From NCBI GenBank assembly GCA_015258485.1, contig JABZIF010000027.1, positions 1 to 12,539 on the forward strand: DNA of 12,539 bases, written 5' to 3'. Below, one piece after another: positions 6,235 through 12,539 of the stretch. The position numbers and the translations under genes were made by a program. Every line of letters starts with the position of its first letter. Within the stretch, counting starts at the first letter, position 1. The notes below the pieces were generated by a model, which did not search any database, was not told where the DNA came from, and was given only the letters and a program-made list of their open reading frames with translations. This stretch comes from Atopobiaceae bacterium. Its GTDB lineage: Bacteria > Actinomycetota > Coriobacteriia > Coriobacteriales > Atopobiaceae.

Positions 6235-7107
6235 ATGTTTTTAACTCAGGTGCTCAATGGACTTCAATTGGGCAGTATTTATGCATTAGTGGCGCTGGGG
6301 TACACCATGGTGTACGGAATTATTTTGCTCCTTAACTTTGCTCATGGCGATATCATCATGTTTGGTTCGTATGTTACTTGGATTACTCTTGTGCAACTTG
6401 GACTTAATCCAGCAATCGCTGTTCTTCTCGCCGTCTGCGGCTGCATCATCTTAGGTGTGCTTATAGATAAGATTGCTTATGCTCCTTTGCGAGAAGCTCC
6501 GAGGCTTTCAATTCTTATTACTGCTATTGGTGTCTCATATCTTCTTGAGAATGGAGCCCAGCTGTTACTTGGTGCAGAAGCAAAAGTTATTCCAAGTATC
6601 ATAGATTTTGGAACTGTCCAGGTATTTGGTTCGATGCTTTCGGGAACGGCGCTACTGACCGTTGCTGTCACTGTTGTGGCAACTATTGTCTTAACGCTTT
6701 TGGTTCAGAAGACACGCTTGGGCAAGGCTATGCGTGCAGTCTCTGAGGATATGGGTGCTGCTCGTTTGATGGGTGTTAATGTTAACAGTACTATTAGCTT
6801 TACCTTTGCAGTTGGTTCTGCTCTTGCTGGTATTGCTGCAATTCTTTATTCCATGGCGTATCAACAAGCATCGCCAACCATGGGCGTTATGCTGGGAACT
6901 AAGGCATTTGTTGCGGCGGTTCTCGGCGGTATCGGCTCTATTCCAGGTGCTGTTATTGGTGGACTTATTGTTGGATTCTCAGAAGTATTTGTTGCTGCCT
7001 TTGGCCTTTCGGTTTGGCAGGATGCAGTAGTCTTCTTGCTCTTAATTCTCGTTCTTATCGTCAAACCTACTGGTCTTCTTGGTAAACCAGTGATTGAAAA
7101 AGTGTAA
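6235..7107 (+). CDS. livH: Branched-chain amino acid ABC transporter permease LivH
   Basis: A 290-residue integral membrane protein of the LivH class, about the usual length, with roughly eight hydrophobic segments. Typical marks are the N-terminal QLGSIYALVALG region (11-22), LNFAHGD (33-39), an ATPase-contact loop RAVSEDMGAARLMGV (167-181) and GGIGSIPGAVIGG (231-243). It forms one half of the translocation channel together with LivM. It starts 15 bases after livJ. The ribosome site is weak (AAAGAGAA near 6221-6228) compared with AGGAGG before livM, livG and livF, so its synthesis may depend on translation from livJ. Confidence 0.95.
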   Translation: MFLTQVLNGLQLGSIYALVALGYTMVYGIILLLNFAHGDIIMFGSYVTWITLVQLGLNPAIAVLLAVCGCIILGVLIDKIAYAPLREAPRLSILITAIGVSYLLENGAQLLLGAEAKVIPSIIDFGTVQVFGSMLSGTALLTVAVTVVATIVLTLLVQKTRLGKAMRAVSEDMGAARLMGVNVNSTISFTFAVGSALAGIAAILYSMAYQQASPTMGVMLGTKAFVAAVLGGIGSIPGAVIGGLIVGFSEVFVAAFGLSVWQDAVVFLLLILVLIVKPTGLLGKPVIEKV

Positions 7108-7117
7108 GGAGGCTCAC

Positions 7118-8338
7118 ATGACTAAGATGTATCCACGAGAAAATCAACACAATCCAGTCATTGTCACTGGATTCAGTGGAAAAGATGGTCAGCGTCGTGA
7201 GCTTACTATGCCTGTCCGCTATGCCCTCAATGCAATTTTGGTGGCGCTTTTTGTGTTTGGCGGAAATCTTCTGGTAGGAGAGGGCGTTATTTCTCGATAT
7301 CAGACGGTTGTCTTTGAACAAATTGGCGTTTATGTTCTGATGACGGTTTCACTCAATATAGTGACCGGTTACTTGGGCCAGTTGCCATTAGGACATGCAG
7401 GTTTTATGTCTATTGGTGGTTATGCGTGTGCAATTTTTATCATTCATATGATGCCAGTATTAGGACTTGACGCTCAAGCAATGGCTTCAGGATCTGCATC
7501 TGCAGTTGGTCTTTTTATAGTTGGACTCTTATTTGGCGGTATTTGCGCAGCACTTATGGGCGTTGTTATTGGTATTCCAGCGCTTCGTCTTCGTGGTGAT
7601 TATCTGGCCATTATTACCCTTGGTTTTGCAGAAATTATTCGTGTTGTATTGGTTAATTTGGATTCTGCTTTGGGCTTTAAGCTTACGGGTGGTGCATCAG
7701 GCCTCACAGGTATTCCGGCTTATACCGGCTATTTAAATACATCAGTTGTTTTAGTTATTTCTATTTTTGCTATTCATACGCTTATGAAATCAAGACATGG
7801 TCGAGCTATTTTAGCCATTCGTGATAACGAGATTGCTGCTGAGGCTTCAGGTGTCAATACTACATACTACAAAACACTTGCATTTGTTTTCTCGGCATTT
7901 CTTGCTGGTATTGCTGGCGGTCTGTATGCCGGTTGCATTGGTGTTATGGCTCCCGCTAAGTTTGGTTTTATGAAATCTGTTGAGATTCTGGTCATGGTCG
8001 TTCTCGGTGGCATGGGTTCTATGTTTGGCTCTGTTGTTTCTGCAACTGTTTTGACCATTCTTCCAGAAGCACTTCGTGCATTTGCAGACTATCGTATGGT
8101 TGTTTATGCGATTGTGTTGATTCTCGTTATGATATTTAGGCCAAAAGGTTTGTTTGGTGCTTATGATTTTTCGCTTTCTCGTATTATCGAGCGCATTATG
8201 AATAGAGATTTTTCCTGGAATAAGGATGAACAAGATCAGCAAGGCATCTTTGGCGAGAACTGCGTTACAAGAGATGAGACAGGACAGAGCGCATCAAAGG
8301 TGCAGACAGAAGCCCCAACCGATGTAGAGGAGGCGTAA
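7118..8338 (+). CDS. livM: Branched-chain amino acid ABC transporter permease LivM
   Basis: A 406-residue membrane protein forming the second half of the channel. Typical LivM marks are NIVTGYLGQLPLGHAGF (80-96), GDYLAIITLGFAEI (160-173), the ATPase-contact loop RAILAIRDNEIAAEASGVN (229-247) and VLGGMGSMFGS (295-305). About eight or nine membrane segments span residues ~35-340. There is a polar N-terminal tail of ~34 residues and an acidic, Q/E/D-rich C-terminal tail of ~64 residues after FRPKGLFG, longer than in most members as I know them. ATG 7118 follows AGGAGG (7107-7112) by five bases. An upstream TTG at 7094 lies inside livH and lacks a site. The spacing to livH is ten bases. Confidence 0.95.
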   Translation: MTKMYPRENQHNPVIVTGFSGKDGQRRELTMPVRYALNAILVALFVFGGNLLVGEGVISRYQTVVFEQIGVYVLMTVSLNIVTGYLGQLPLGHAGFMSIGGYACAIFIIHMMPVLGLDAQAMASGSASAVGLFIVGLLFGGICAALMGVVIGIPALRLRGDYLAIITLGFAEIIRVVLVNLDSALGFKLTGGASGLTGIPAYTGYLNTSVVLVISIFAIHTLMKSRHGRAILAIRDNEIAAEASGVNTTYYKTLAFVFSAFLAGIAGGLYAGCIGVMAPAKFGFMKSVEILVMVVLGGMGSMFGSVVSATVLTILPEALRAFADYRMVVYAIVLILVMIFRPKGLFGAYDFSLSRIIERIMNRDFSWNKDEQDQQGIFGENCVTRDETGQSASKVQTEAPTDVEEA

Positions 8339-8342
8339 GAGA

Positions 8343-9188
8343 ATGGCAACTAAAAACGCTTCAAAACTCATTAGACAAGAGTCTCCTAACCTTATTCCAG
8401 AGCGAGATCTGGGGTCTATTCCAGTGCTTCAGGCTGAACATTTAGGCATTGACTTTGGTGGTTTGACTGCAGTTAATGACTTTAACATTGCTCTTGGTCC
8501 TACGGAGATTTCAGGTATTATTGGACCCAACGGTGCAGGTAAAACTACCGTCTTTAATCTTCTTACTAATGTGTATAAGCCTACACGCGGTACTGTCATG
8601 ATTGACGGTTATGATCTTGCGGGCAAAAGTGTTGTTGAAGCCAATCATATGGGAATTGCACGTACGTTTCAAAATATTCGACTGTTTAATAACATGACAG
8701 TTTTAGAGAACATTCAAGTTGGCCAGGGAAGTCATATGACTTCGAGCTTTGTTGAAGATGTTCTACGACTTCCGCATCACTGGCAACAGGAAAAAGAGAG
8801 TGCAGAAAGTGCCCGTGAGCTTCTCCATATTTTTGATATGGATAATCTTGCGTCAACGCTTGCAGGTAACCTTCCCTATGGCGCACAGCGTAAGTTAGAA
8901 ATTTTACGCGCTCTTGCGACACAGCCAAAAATTTTGTTGTTAGATGAGCCAGCTGCTGGAATGAACCCTGCAGAGACGGATGAACTCATGGAGAACATCC
9001 TTAAGATTAGGGATGATTTTAAGATTGCAATCCTTCTCATTGAACATGATATGAAATTTGTTATGGGTATTTGTGAAGGCCTTGCAGTTTTAGATCATGG
9101 AAATATTATTGCCAAGGGTACACCAGAAGAGGTTCAGAGTAATCCTCGTGTTATTGAAGCATATCTTGGAAAGCAGGAGGTGCGCTAA
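8343..9188 (+). CDS. livG: Branched-chain amino acid ABC transporter ATP-binding protein LivG
   Basis: A 281-residue cytoplasmic ATPase that powers the LivHM channel. Motifs in order: Walker A GPNGAGKT (61-68), Q-loop Gln110 in ARTFQNIRLF, signature LPYGAQRKLEI (177-187), Walker B ILLLDE (197-202) and H-loop His235 in IEHD. The LPYG form of the signature is normal for LivG and is not a defect. A polar N-terminal extension of ~25 residues precedes the ABC domain. The ribosome site AGGAGG (8328-8333) lies inside the end of livM, which stops four bases before this start. This implies translational coupling. Confidence 0.96.
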   Translation: MATKNASKLIRQESPNLIPERDLGSIPVLQAEHLGIDFGGLTAVNDFNIALGPTEISGIIGPNGAGKTTVFNLLTNVYKPTRGTVMIDGYDLAGKSVVEANHMGIARTFQNIRLFNNMTVLENIQVGQGSHMTSSFVEDVLRLPHHWQQEKESAESARELLHIFDMDNLASTLAGNLPYGAQRKLEILRALATQPKILLLDEPAAGMNPAETDELMENILKIRDDFKIAILLIEHDMKFVMGICEGLAVLDHGNIIAKGTPEEVQSNPRVIEAYLGKQEVR

Positions 9189-9946
9189 TGGCTGTTGAGA
9201 AAAACGACTTACAAACATCTTGTTATAACGACACAAAAGATGTTCTGCTATCTGTACGAGATCTCAATGTTTCCTACGGAGCAATTCATGCCGTTCAGGG
9301 AGTCTCGTTTGATATTCATGAGGGTGAAATTGTTACATTAATTGGTGCAAACGGAGCGGGAAAATCAACTACTCTTAATGCAATTGCTGGATTGGTAAAG
9401 CAAGATTCGGGTTCTATTTTATGTGCAGGTAAGAATCTTGTAGGGATGCGAGCTCATAAGATTGTTGAATCAGGTCTTGCCTTATGTCCTGAAGGACGAC
9501 GGGTGTTTTCTCGTATGAGTGTTTCAGAGAATCTTGAGATGGGTGGATATACTCAGTCTGACTCAGATAACGTCAAAACACTCAAAATGATTTATGAACA
9601 TTTCCCTCGTCTTCGTGAGCGTAAAGGTCAACTGGCAGGAACTTTATCTGGTGGTGAGCAGCAAATGCTTGCTATGGGGCGTGCACTTATGAGTAAGCCT
9701 AAACTTTTGATGTTGGATGAACCTTCTATGGGCTTGGCTCCAATTTTGATTGAAGAAATTTTCCAGATTATTCGTCAGCTTGGTGATACAGGTACTACCA
9801 TTTTGCTAGTTGAACAGAACGCAAATATGGCACTTAAGATTGCCGATCGTGCATACGTTCTTGAACTTGGTAAAGTTGTTAAACAGGGAACGGGCCAGGA
9901 GCTTTTGCATGACGATGATGTTCGAAAGGCTTATCTTGGTGCATAG
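9188..9946 (+). CDS. livF: Branched-chain amino acid ABC transporter ATP-binding protein LivF
   Basis: A 252-residue cytoplasmic ATPase, partner of LivG. Motifs: Walker A GANGAGKST (53-61), the LivF hallmark PEGRRVF (101-107), signature LSGGEQQ (153-159), Walker B LLMLDE (173-178), and VEQN with Gln210 where most ABC ATPases have the H-loop histidine, which is usual in LivF. An N-terminal extension of ~18 residues is present. The start codon shares one base with the livG stop (TAATG), with AGGAGGTG at 9175-9182, so the two are coupled. It is the last gene of the operon, 24 bases before the terminator. Confidence 0.96.
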   Translation: MAVEKNDLQTSCYNDTKDVLLSVRDLNVSYGAIHAVQGVSFDIHEGEIVTLIGANGAGKSTTLNAIAGLVKQDSGSILCAGKNLVGMRAHKIVESGLALCPEGRRVFSRMSVSENLEMGGYTQSDSDNVKTLKMIYEHFPRLRERKGQLAGTLSGGEQQMLAMGRALMSKPKLLMLDEPSMGLAPILIEEIFQIIRQLGDTGTTILLVEQNANMALKIADRAYVLELGKVVKQGTGQELLHDDDVRKAYLGA

Positions 9947-9970
9947 CAGTTAGCTTTGTCATAAAAGTAT

Positions 9971-10014
9971 AAAAATAGAGCGAGAAACTCTGGTTTTCTC
10001 GCTCTATTTTATTT
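9971..10014. terminator. Bidirectional terminator between livF and thrB
   Basis: Bases 9972-9987 pair perfectly with 9995-10010 (16 bp) around a seven-base loop. The GC-rich core GAGCGAG/CTCGCTC is flanked by A runs on the left and T runs on the right. It therefore works as an intrinsic terminator for both the liv transcript (+) and the thrCB transcript (-), which converge here. Confidence 0.93.
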
Positions 10015-10035
10015 AGATGATTGGTTACACTAAAT

Positions 10036-10965
10036 CTATAGTTCATCAAATGTTTTATGGTGCTCTGTACCGTCGTCAACGGTAAGAACTGTTCCAAGTA
10101 ACGCTGGCTCAAGAATTTGGATACATAAATCGCCACGTATCTGTTTGGAGTTTTCAGCAACAGCTCTAGCGGTAACAGGGGAGTCACAGATAGCAATCAT
10201 GGTTGCACCTGAGCCAGAAATAACAAATGTGCAAGCGCGAGAGAGAAGAGCCACTTCTTTAAGAGCTTCATAATCTGGAATGAGTTCTTTTCTATAGGGT
10301 TCATGAAGTTTATCTTTACAGGCTGCCGCTAATAATTTACCGTTTCCATTTTCTAATGCATGAGTAACTGCAACTGCTCGACCCATTTGGTAAACAGTTG
10401 TTTCTAGAGGAATAGTTTGCGGAACAACTTTTCGGGCATCTTCGGTATTTATTGAGTATGGGGGTGAAATTGCAACAAAAGAAAGACCGCGTGCAACTAG
10501 ACGCCTTGTACAAACTACATGTCCACCTTCTACAAACGATGAGGTTAGACCTCCATAGATTGCAGGTGCAACGTTATCAGGATGGCCTTCAATACGGCAG
10601 GTTAGGTCAAGTGCTCGTTCAGGATCCCATCCGCTATGCGATTCATGGAGTGCAGCCGCAACGCCCGCAACAACACAGGTGGAGCTTGAGCCAAGGCCAC
10701 CTGAGAGTGGAATAGGAGAATCTATAGTTATGTGTTTAGGCGTGGGTTCTTCACCGAGTTTCTCGCATGCTTGAAGATAAGAAACCCATGCAAGGTTATC
10801 CGGAGTTCTAAATTTTTCTGGGCAACCATCAATTATGAGTGTGGATGACTCTTGAAATGAAATTTTTGCACGAAGATTAAAAGCAAGACCTAAGGTGTCA
10901 TATCCAACACCAATGTTTGCTGAGGTTGCTGGCACAGAAACAGTTAAAATTGTGTTGTCGAGCAT
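10036..10965 (-). CDS. thrB: Homoserine kinase
   Basis: A 309-residue GHMP-family kinase that phosphorylates L-homoserine with ATP, the step before threonine synthase. Marks: N-terminal VPATSANIGVGYDTLGLAF (11-29), the glycine-rich ATP loop PLSGGLGSSST (86-96), EGHPDNVAPAIYGG (126-139) and the C-terminal SGSGATM (250-256). The length fits the family. ATG at 10965 is preferred because AGTGGGA stands seven bases upstream. The TTG two codons earlier (10971) is too close to it. The gene follows thrC after 26 bases on the same strand, so both are probably on one transcript ending at the shared terminator. Confidence 0.95.
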   Translation of the reverse strand: MLDNTILTVSVPATSANIGVGYDTLGLAFNLRAKISFQESSTLIIDGCPEKFRTPDNLAWVSYLQACEKLGEEPTPKHITIDSPIPLSGGLGSSSTCVVAGVAAALHESHSGWDPERALDLTCRIEGHPDNVAPAIYGGLTSSFVEGGHVVCTRRLVARGLSFVAISPPYSINTEDARKVVPQTIPLETTVYQMGRAVAVTHALENGNGKLLAAACKDKLHEPYRKELIPDYEALKEVALLSRACTFVISGSGATMIAICDSPVTARAVAENSKQIRGDLCIQILEPALLGTVLTVDDGTEHHKTFDEL

Positions 10966-10991
10966 ACCCAAATCCCACTTTCATAACTAAT

Positions 10992-12503
10992 TTATGCAAA
11001 AATGCGATTACAAGCTTCAAACACGTATGAAGTAAGTTGATCCTTTTCGCGTGTATCAGTATGAATGATAGCGTTATCATTCAGAGATTTGAGCTGAATT
11101 GGGGGAACGGTATCAGTAATATCGGCGAGCGTTTGCATACACGCAAAATCATCGAGTTCGTGCGTTGAATGTCCTAGTGCATAAAGCACGTCAGATGAGA
11201 ATTTATAGGGGCTTGCGGTAGACAGACAGACGCGTACATCATCAACGTGGTGAGAAGTTTCGTTAAGTACATACTGAGCAACTGCGGTGTGGGGATCGAT
11301 AAGAACACCATAGTTTTCCCAGGTGAATTTGATGGTCTCTTGAGTTTGCTTGTCGGTAGCGTAACCTGCATCAAAATTTTCTTTGATGACATCCATAGTC
11401 TGTTTGGGAACGGTGTATGTTCCTTTGGTCTTGAGCTGTTCCATCAGGTGTGAAATAAGTTCAACGTCGCCTGAGGAAGCTAAATAGAGAAGTCGTTCAA
11501 GATTTGATGAAACGAGAATATCCATTGAGGGCGAAATAGTCTTTTTAAAGACACGATTACGATTATAGGTACCTGTTTTAAGAAAATCTGTGAGAACGTT
11601 ATTGCTGTTGGAAGCTATGATGAGTTTCTCGACAGGAAGACCCATCTGCTTTGCAAGATAACCTGCCAAAATGTCACCAAAATTACCTGTTGGAACACAA
11701 AACGTAATCTTTTTTCCTGGTGTAATTGAACCTTTTTGGACAAGTTGTGCGTACGTATCAAAATAGTACGTGATTTGTGGAACAAGGCGGCCAATATTGA
11801 TTGAATTTGCGCTTGAAAGTACGGTGTGTTTGAGGGCAAGTTTTTGGCGGAGTTCTGTATTTGTAAAAATTGCTTTTGCAGCGTTTTGCGCATCATCAAA
11901 ATTTCCTTTAACTGCGCAAACAATAACGTTACTTCCTTTTTGTGTAACCATTTGCATGCGCTGGATATCAGAGACTTTGCCTTCAGGATAAAAAACGACA
12001 ATTCCCATTCCAGGAATATCTTTAAATCCCTCAAGTGCTGCTTTGCCAGTATCGCCAGAAGTAGCTGTCACAATCATGATGTTTTTCTCGCTAGCTGATG
12101 TCTCTTTAATTTCAGCTGATGTACGAGCAACACTCATGAGTCGAGGAAGCATTTGAAGTGCAACATCTTTAAATGCGGAGGTTGGACCGTGGAAGAGCTC
12201 AAGAAGCCAATCGTCACCGATTGTTGATACGGGTGTAATGACAGGTGTATCCCATTGTGAGCCGTATGCACCGTCAATGCAGTTTTTGAGCTCTTCTGAT
12301 GTATAGTCATCGAGAAGGGAAGAAAGCACATCAAAGACAGTTTCTTTAAAATTTTGCTTGCATATGTGAGATAGATTTAAAGTTTTTTTATTAAGTGAAT
12401 CGAGGACATAAAGCCCGCCATCAGGTGCAATACCTTGTAGGATAGCTTGTTTTGCTGAGAGAGAATGGCTGTTTTCTCTTGTGCTGTGATACAAAACTGC
12501 CAT
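10992..12503 (-). CDS. thrC: Threonine synthase
   Basis: A 503-residue PLP enzyme that converts O-phospho-L-homoserine to L-threonine. It belongs to the long form (~430-500 residues) with an N-terminal domain carrying HSTRE (6-10) and GIAPDGGLY (24-32). The PLP lysine is Lys112 in GPTSAFKDVALQ. Further marks are TATSGDTGKAALEGF (146-160), SANSINIGRLVPQ (231-243) and the phosphate-binding PTGNFGDILAGY (271-282). The frame is intact. The ribosome site is weak (GGTG about six bases before the ATG). It is the first visible gene of the thrC-thrB unit. An upstream hom gene, if present, lies outside the window. Confidence 0.96.
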   Translation of the reverse strand: MAVLYHSTRENSHSLSAKQAILQGIAPDGGLYVLDSLNKKTLNLSHICKQNFKETVFDVLSSLLDDYTSEELKNCIDGAYGSQWDTPVITPVSTIGDDWLLELFHGPTSAFKDVALQMLPRLMSVARTSAEIKETSASEKNIMIVTATSGDTGKAALEGFKDIPGMGIVVFYPEGKVSDIQRMQMVTQKGSNVIVCAVKGNFDDAQNAAKAIFTNTELRQKLALKHTVLSSANSINIGRLVPQITYYFDTYAQLVQKGSITPGKKITFCVPTGNFGDILAGYLAKQMGLPVEKLIIASNSNNVLTDFLKTGTYNRNRVFKKTISPSMDILVSSNLERLLYLASSGDVELISHLMEQLKTKGTYTVPKQTMDVIKENFDAGYATDKQTQETIKFTWENYGVLIDPHTAVAQYVLNETSHHVDDVRVCLSTASPYKFSSDVLYALGHSTHELDDFACMQTLADITDTVPPIQLKSLNDNAIIHTDTREKDQLTSYVFEACNRIFA

Positions 12504-12529
12504 AAGACACCAATCTTGAATAAATAGTC

Positions 12530-12535
12530 TGTATA
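12530..12535 (-). promoter_or_regulatory. Possible -10 box for thrC-thrB
   Basis: On the - strand TATACA lies 26 bases before the thrC start and resembles a -10 hexamer. The -35 region is beyond the window edge, so this is only a candidate. Confidence 0.2.
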
Positions 12536-12539
12536 AAAA

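Noticed and set aside
7094..7117. TTG start for livM inside livH
   Set aside because: There is no ribosome site. ATG 7118 follows AGGAGG by five bases.
7847..8242. Antisense open frame of 131 codons opposite livM
   Set aside because: It lies fully inside a clear gene, has no ribosome site or recognisable domain, and is a by-product of livM codon composition.
8871..8903. Degenerate ABC signature LPYGA in LivG as a sign of inactivation
   Set aside because: This form is usual for LivG proteins, and all other ATPase motifs are intact.
9815..9817. Missing H-loop histidine in LivF (Gln210)
   Set aside because: VEQN is the normal LivF form and not a mutation.
1..12539. Mobile elements, CRISPR arrays, tRNA or rRNA genes
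   Set aside because: No transposase-like protein, regularly spaced repeats, tRNA cloverleaf or rRNA stretch was seen on either strand.

Overview
This is a low-GC bacterial chromosomal segment with eight + strand genes and two - strand genes. The long lysine/arginine-rich extension on Rho, together with a Tat-type lipoprotein and the low GC, suggests a low-GC actinobacterium, most likely a coriobacterium of the Atopobium/Fannyhessea/Lancefieldella type. That placement is an inference from gene style. No taxonomic marker such as rRNA lies in the window. I see no insertion sequence, phage gene, CRISPR array or tRNA.

Left part (1-3186): a transcription regulator made of two MarR-like winged-helix modules in one chain. 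It is followed by a 235-base gap with two consecutive hairpins, then rho, the transcription termination factor. Rho carries a ~290-residue disordered N-terminal extension with three AT-hook-like motifs. The rho gene itself ends in a good intrinsic terminator.

Middle (3187-4993): a 489-residue membrane protein that I do not recognise, with a short membrane-anchored N-terminus and a long low-complexity tail. The ~150 bases ahead of it can fold into four abutting helices. The large loop of one helix is complementary over 13 base pairs to a segment just before the ribosome binding site, and that same segment can instead pair with the ribosome binding site. This looks like a translational switch and is the most interesting item in the window.

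Right-centre (4949-9946): a complete branched-chain amino acid ABC transporter operon, livJ-livH-livM-livG-livF, with gaps of at most 15 bases and one 1-base overlap. Two hairpins precede it. livJ encodes a lipoprotein with a twin-arginine signal. The binding protein would sit outside the membrane, LivH and LivM form the channel, and LivG and LivF are the ATPases. A strong bidirectional terminator (9971-10014) ends it.

Right end (10036-12503, - strand): thrC then thrB, the last two steps of threonine synthesis, converging on the liv operon and sharing its terminator. Threonine is the precursor of isoleucine, so the two converging operons belong to linked amino acid economies, but nothing in the sequence shows that they are co-regulated.
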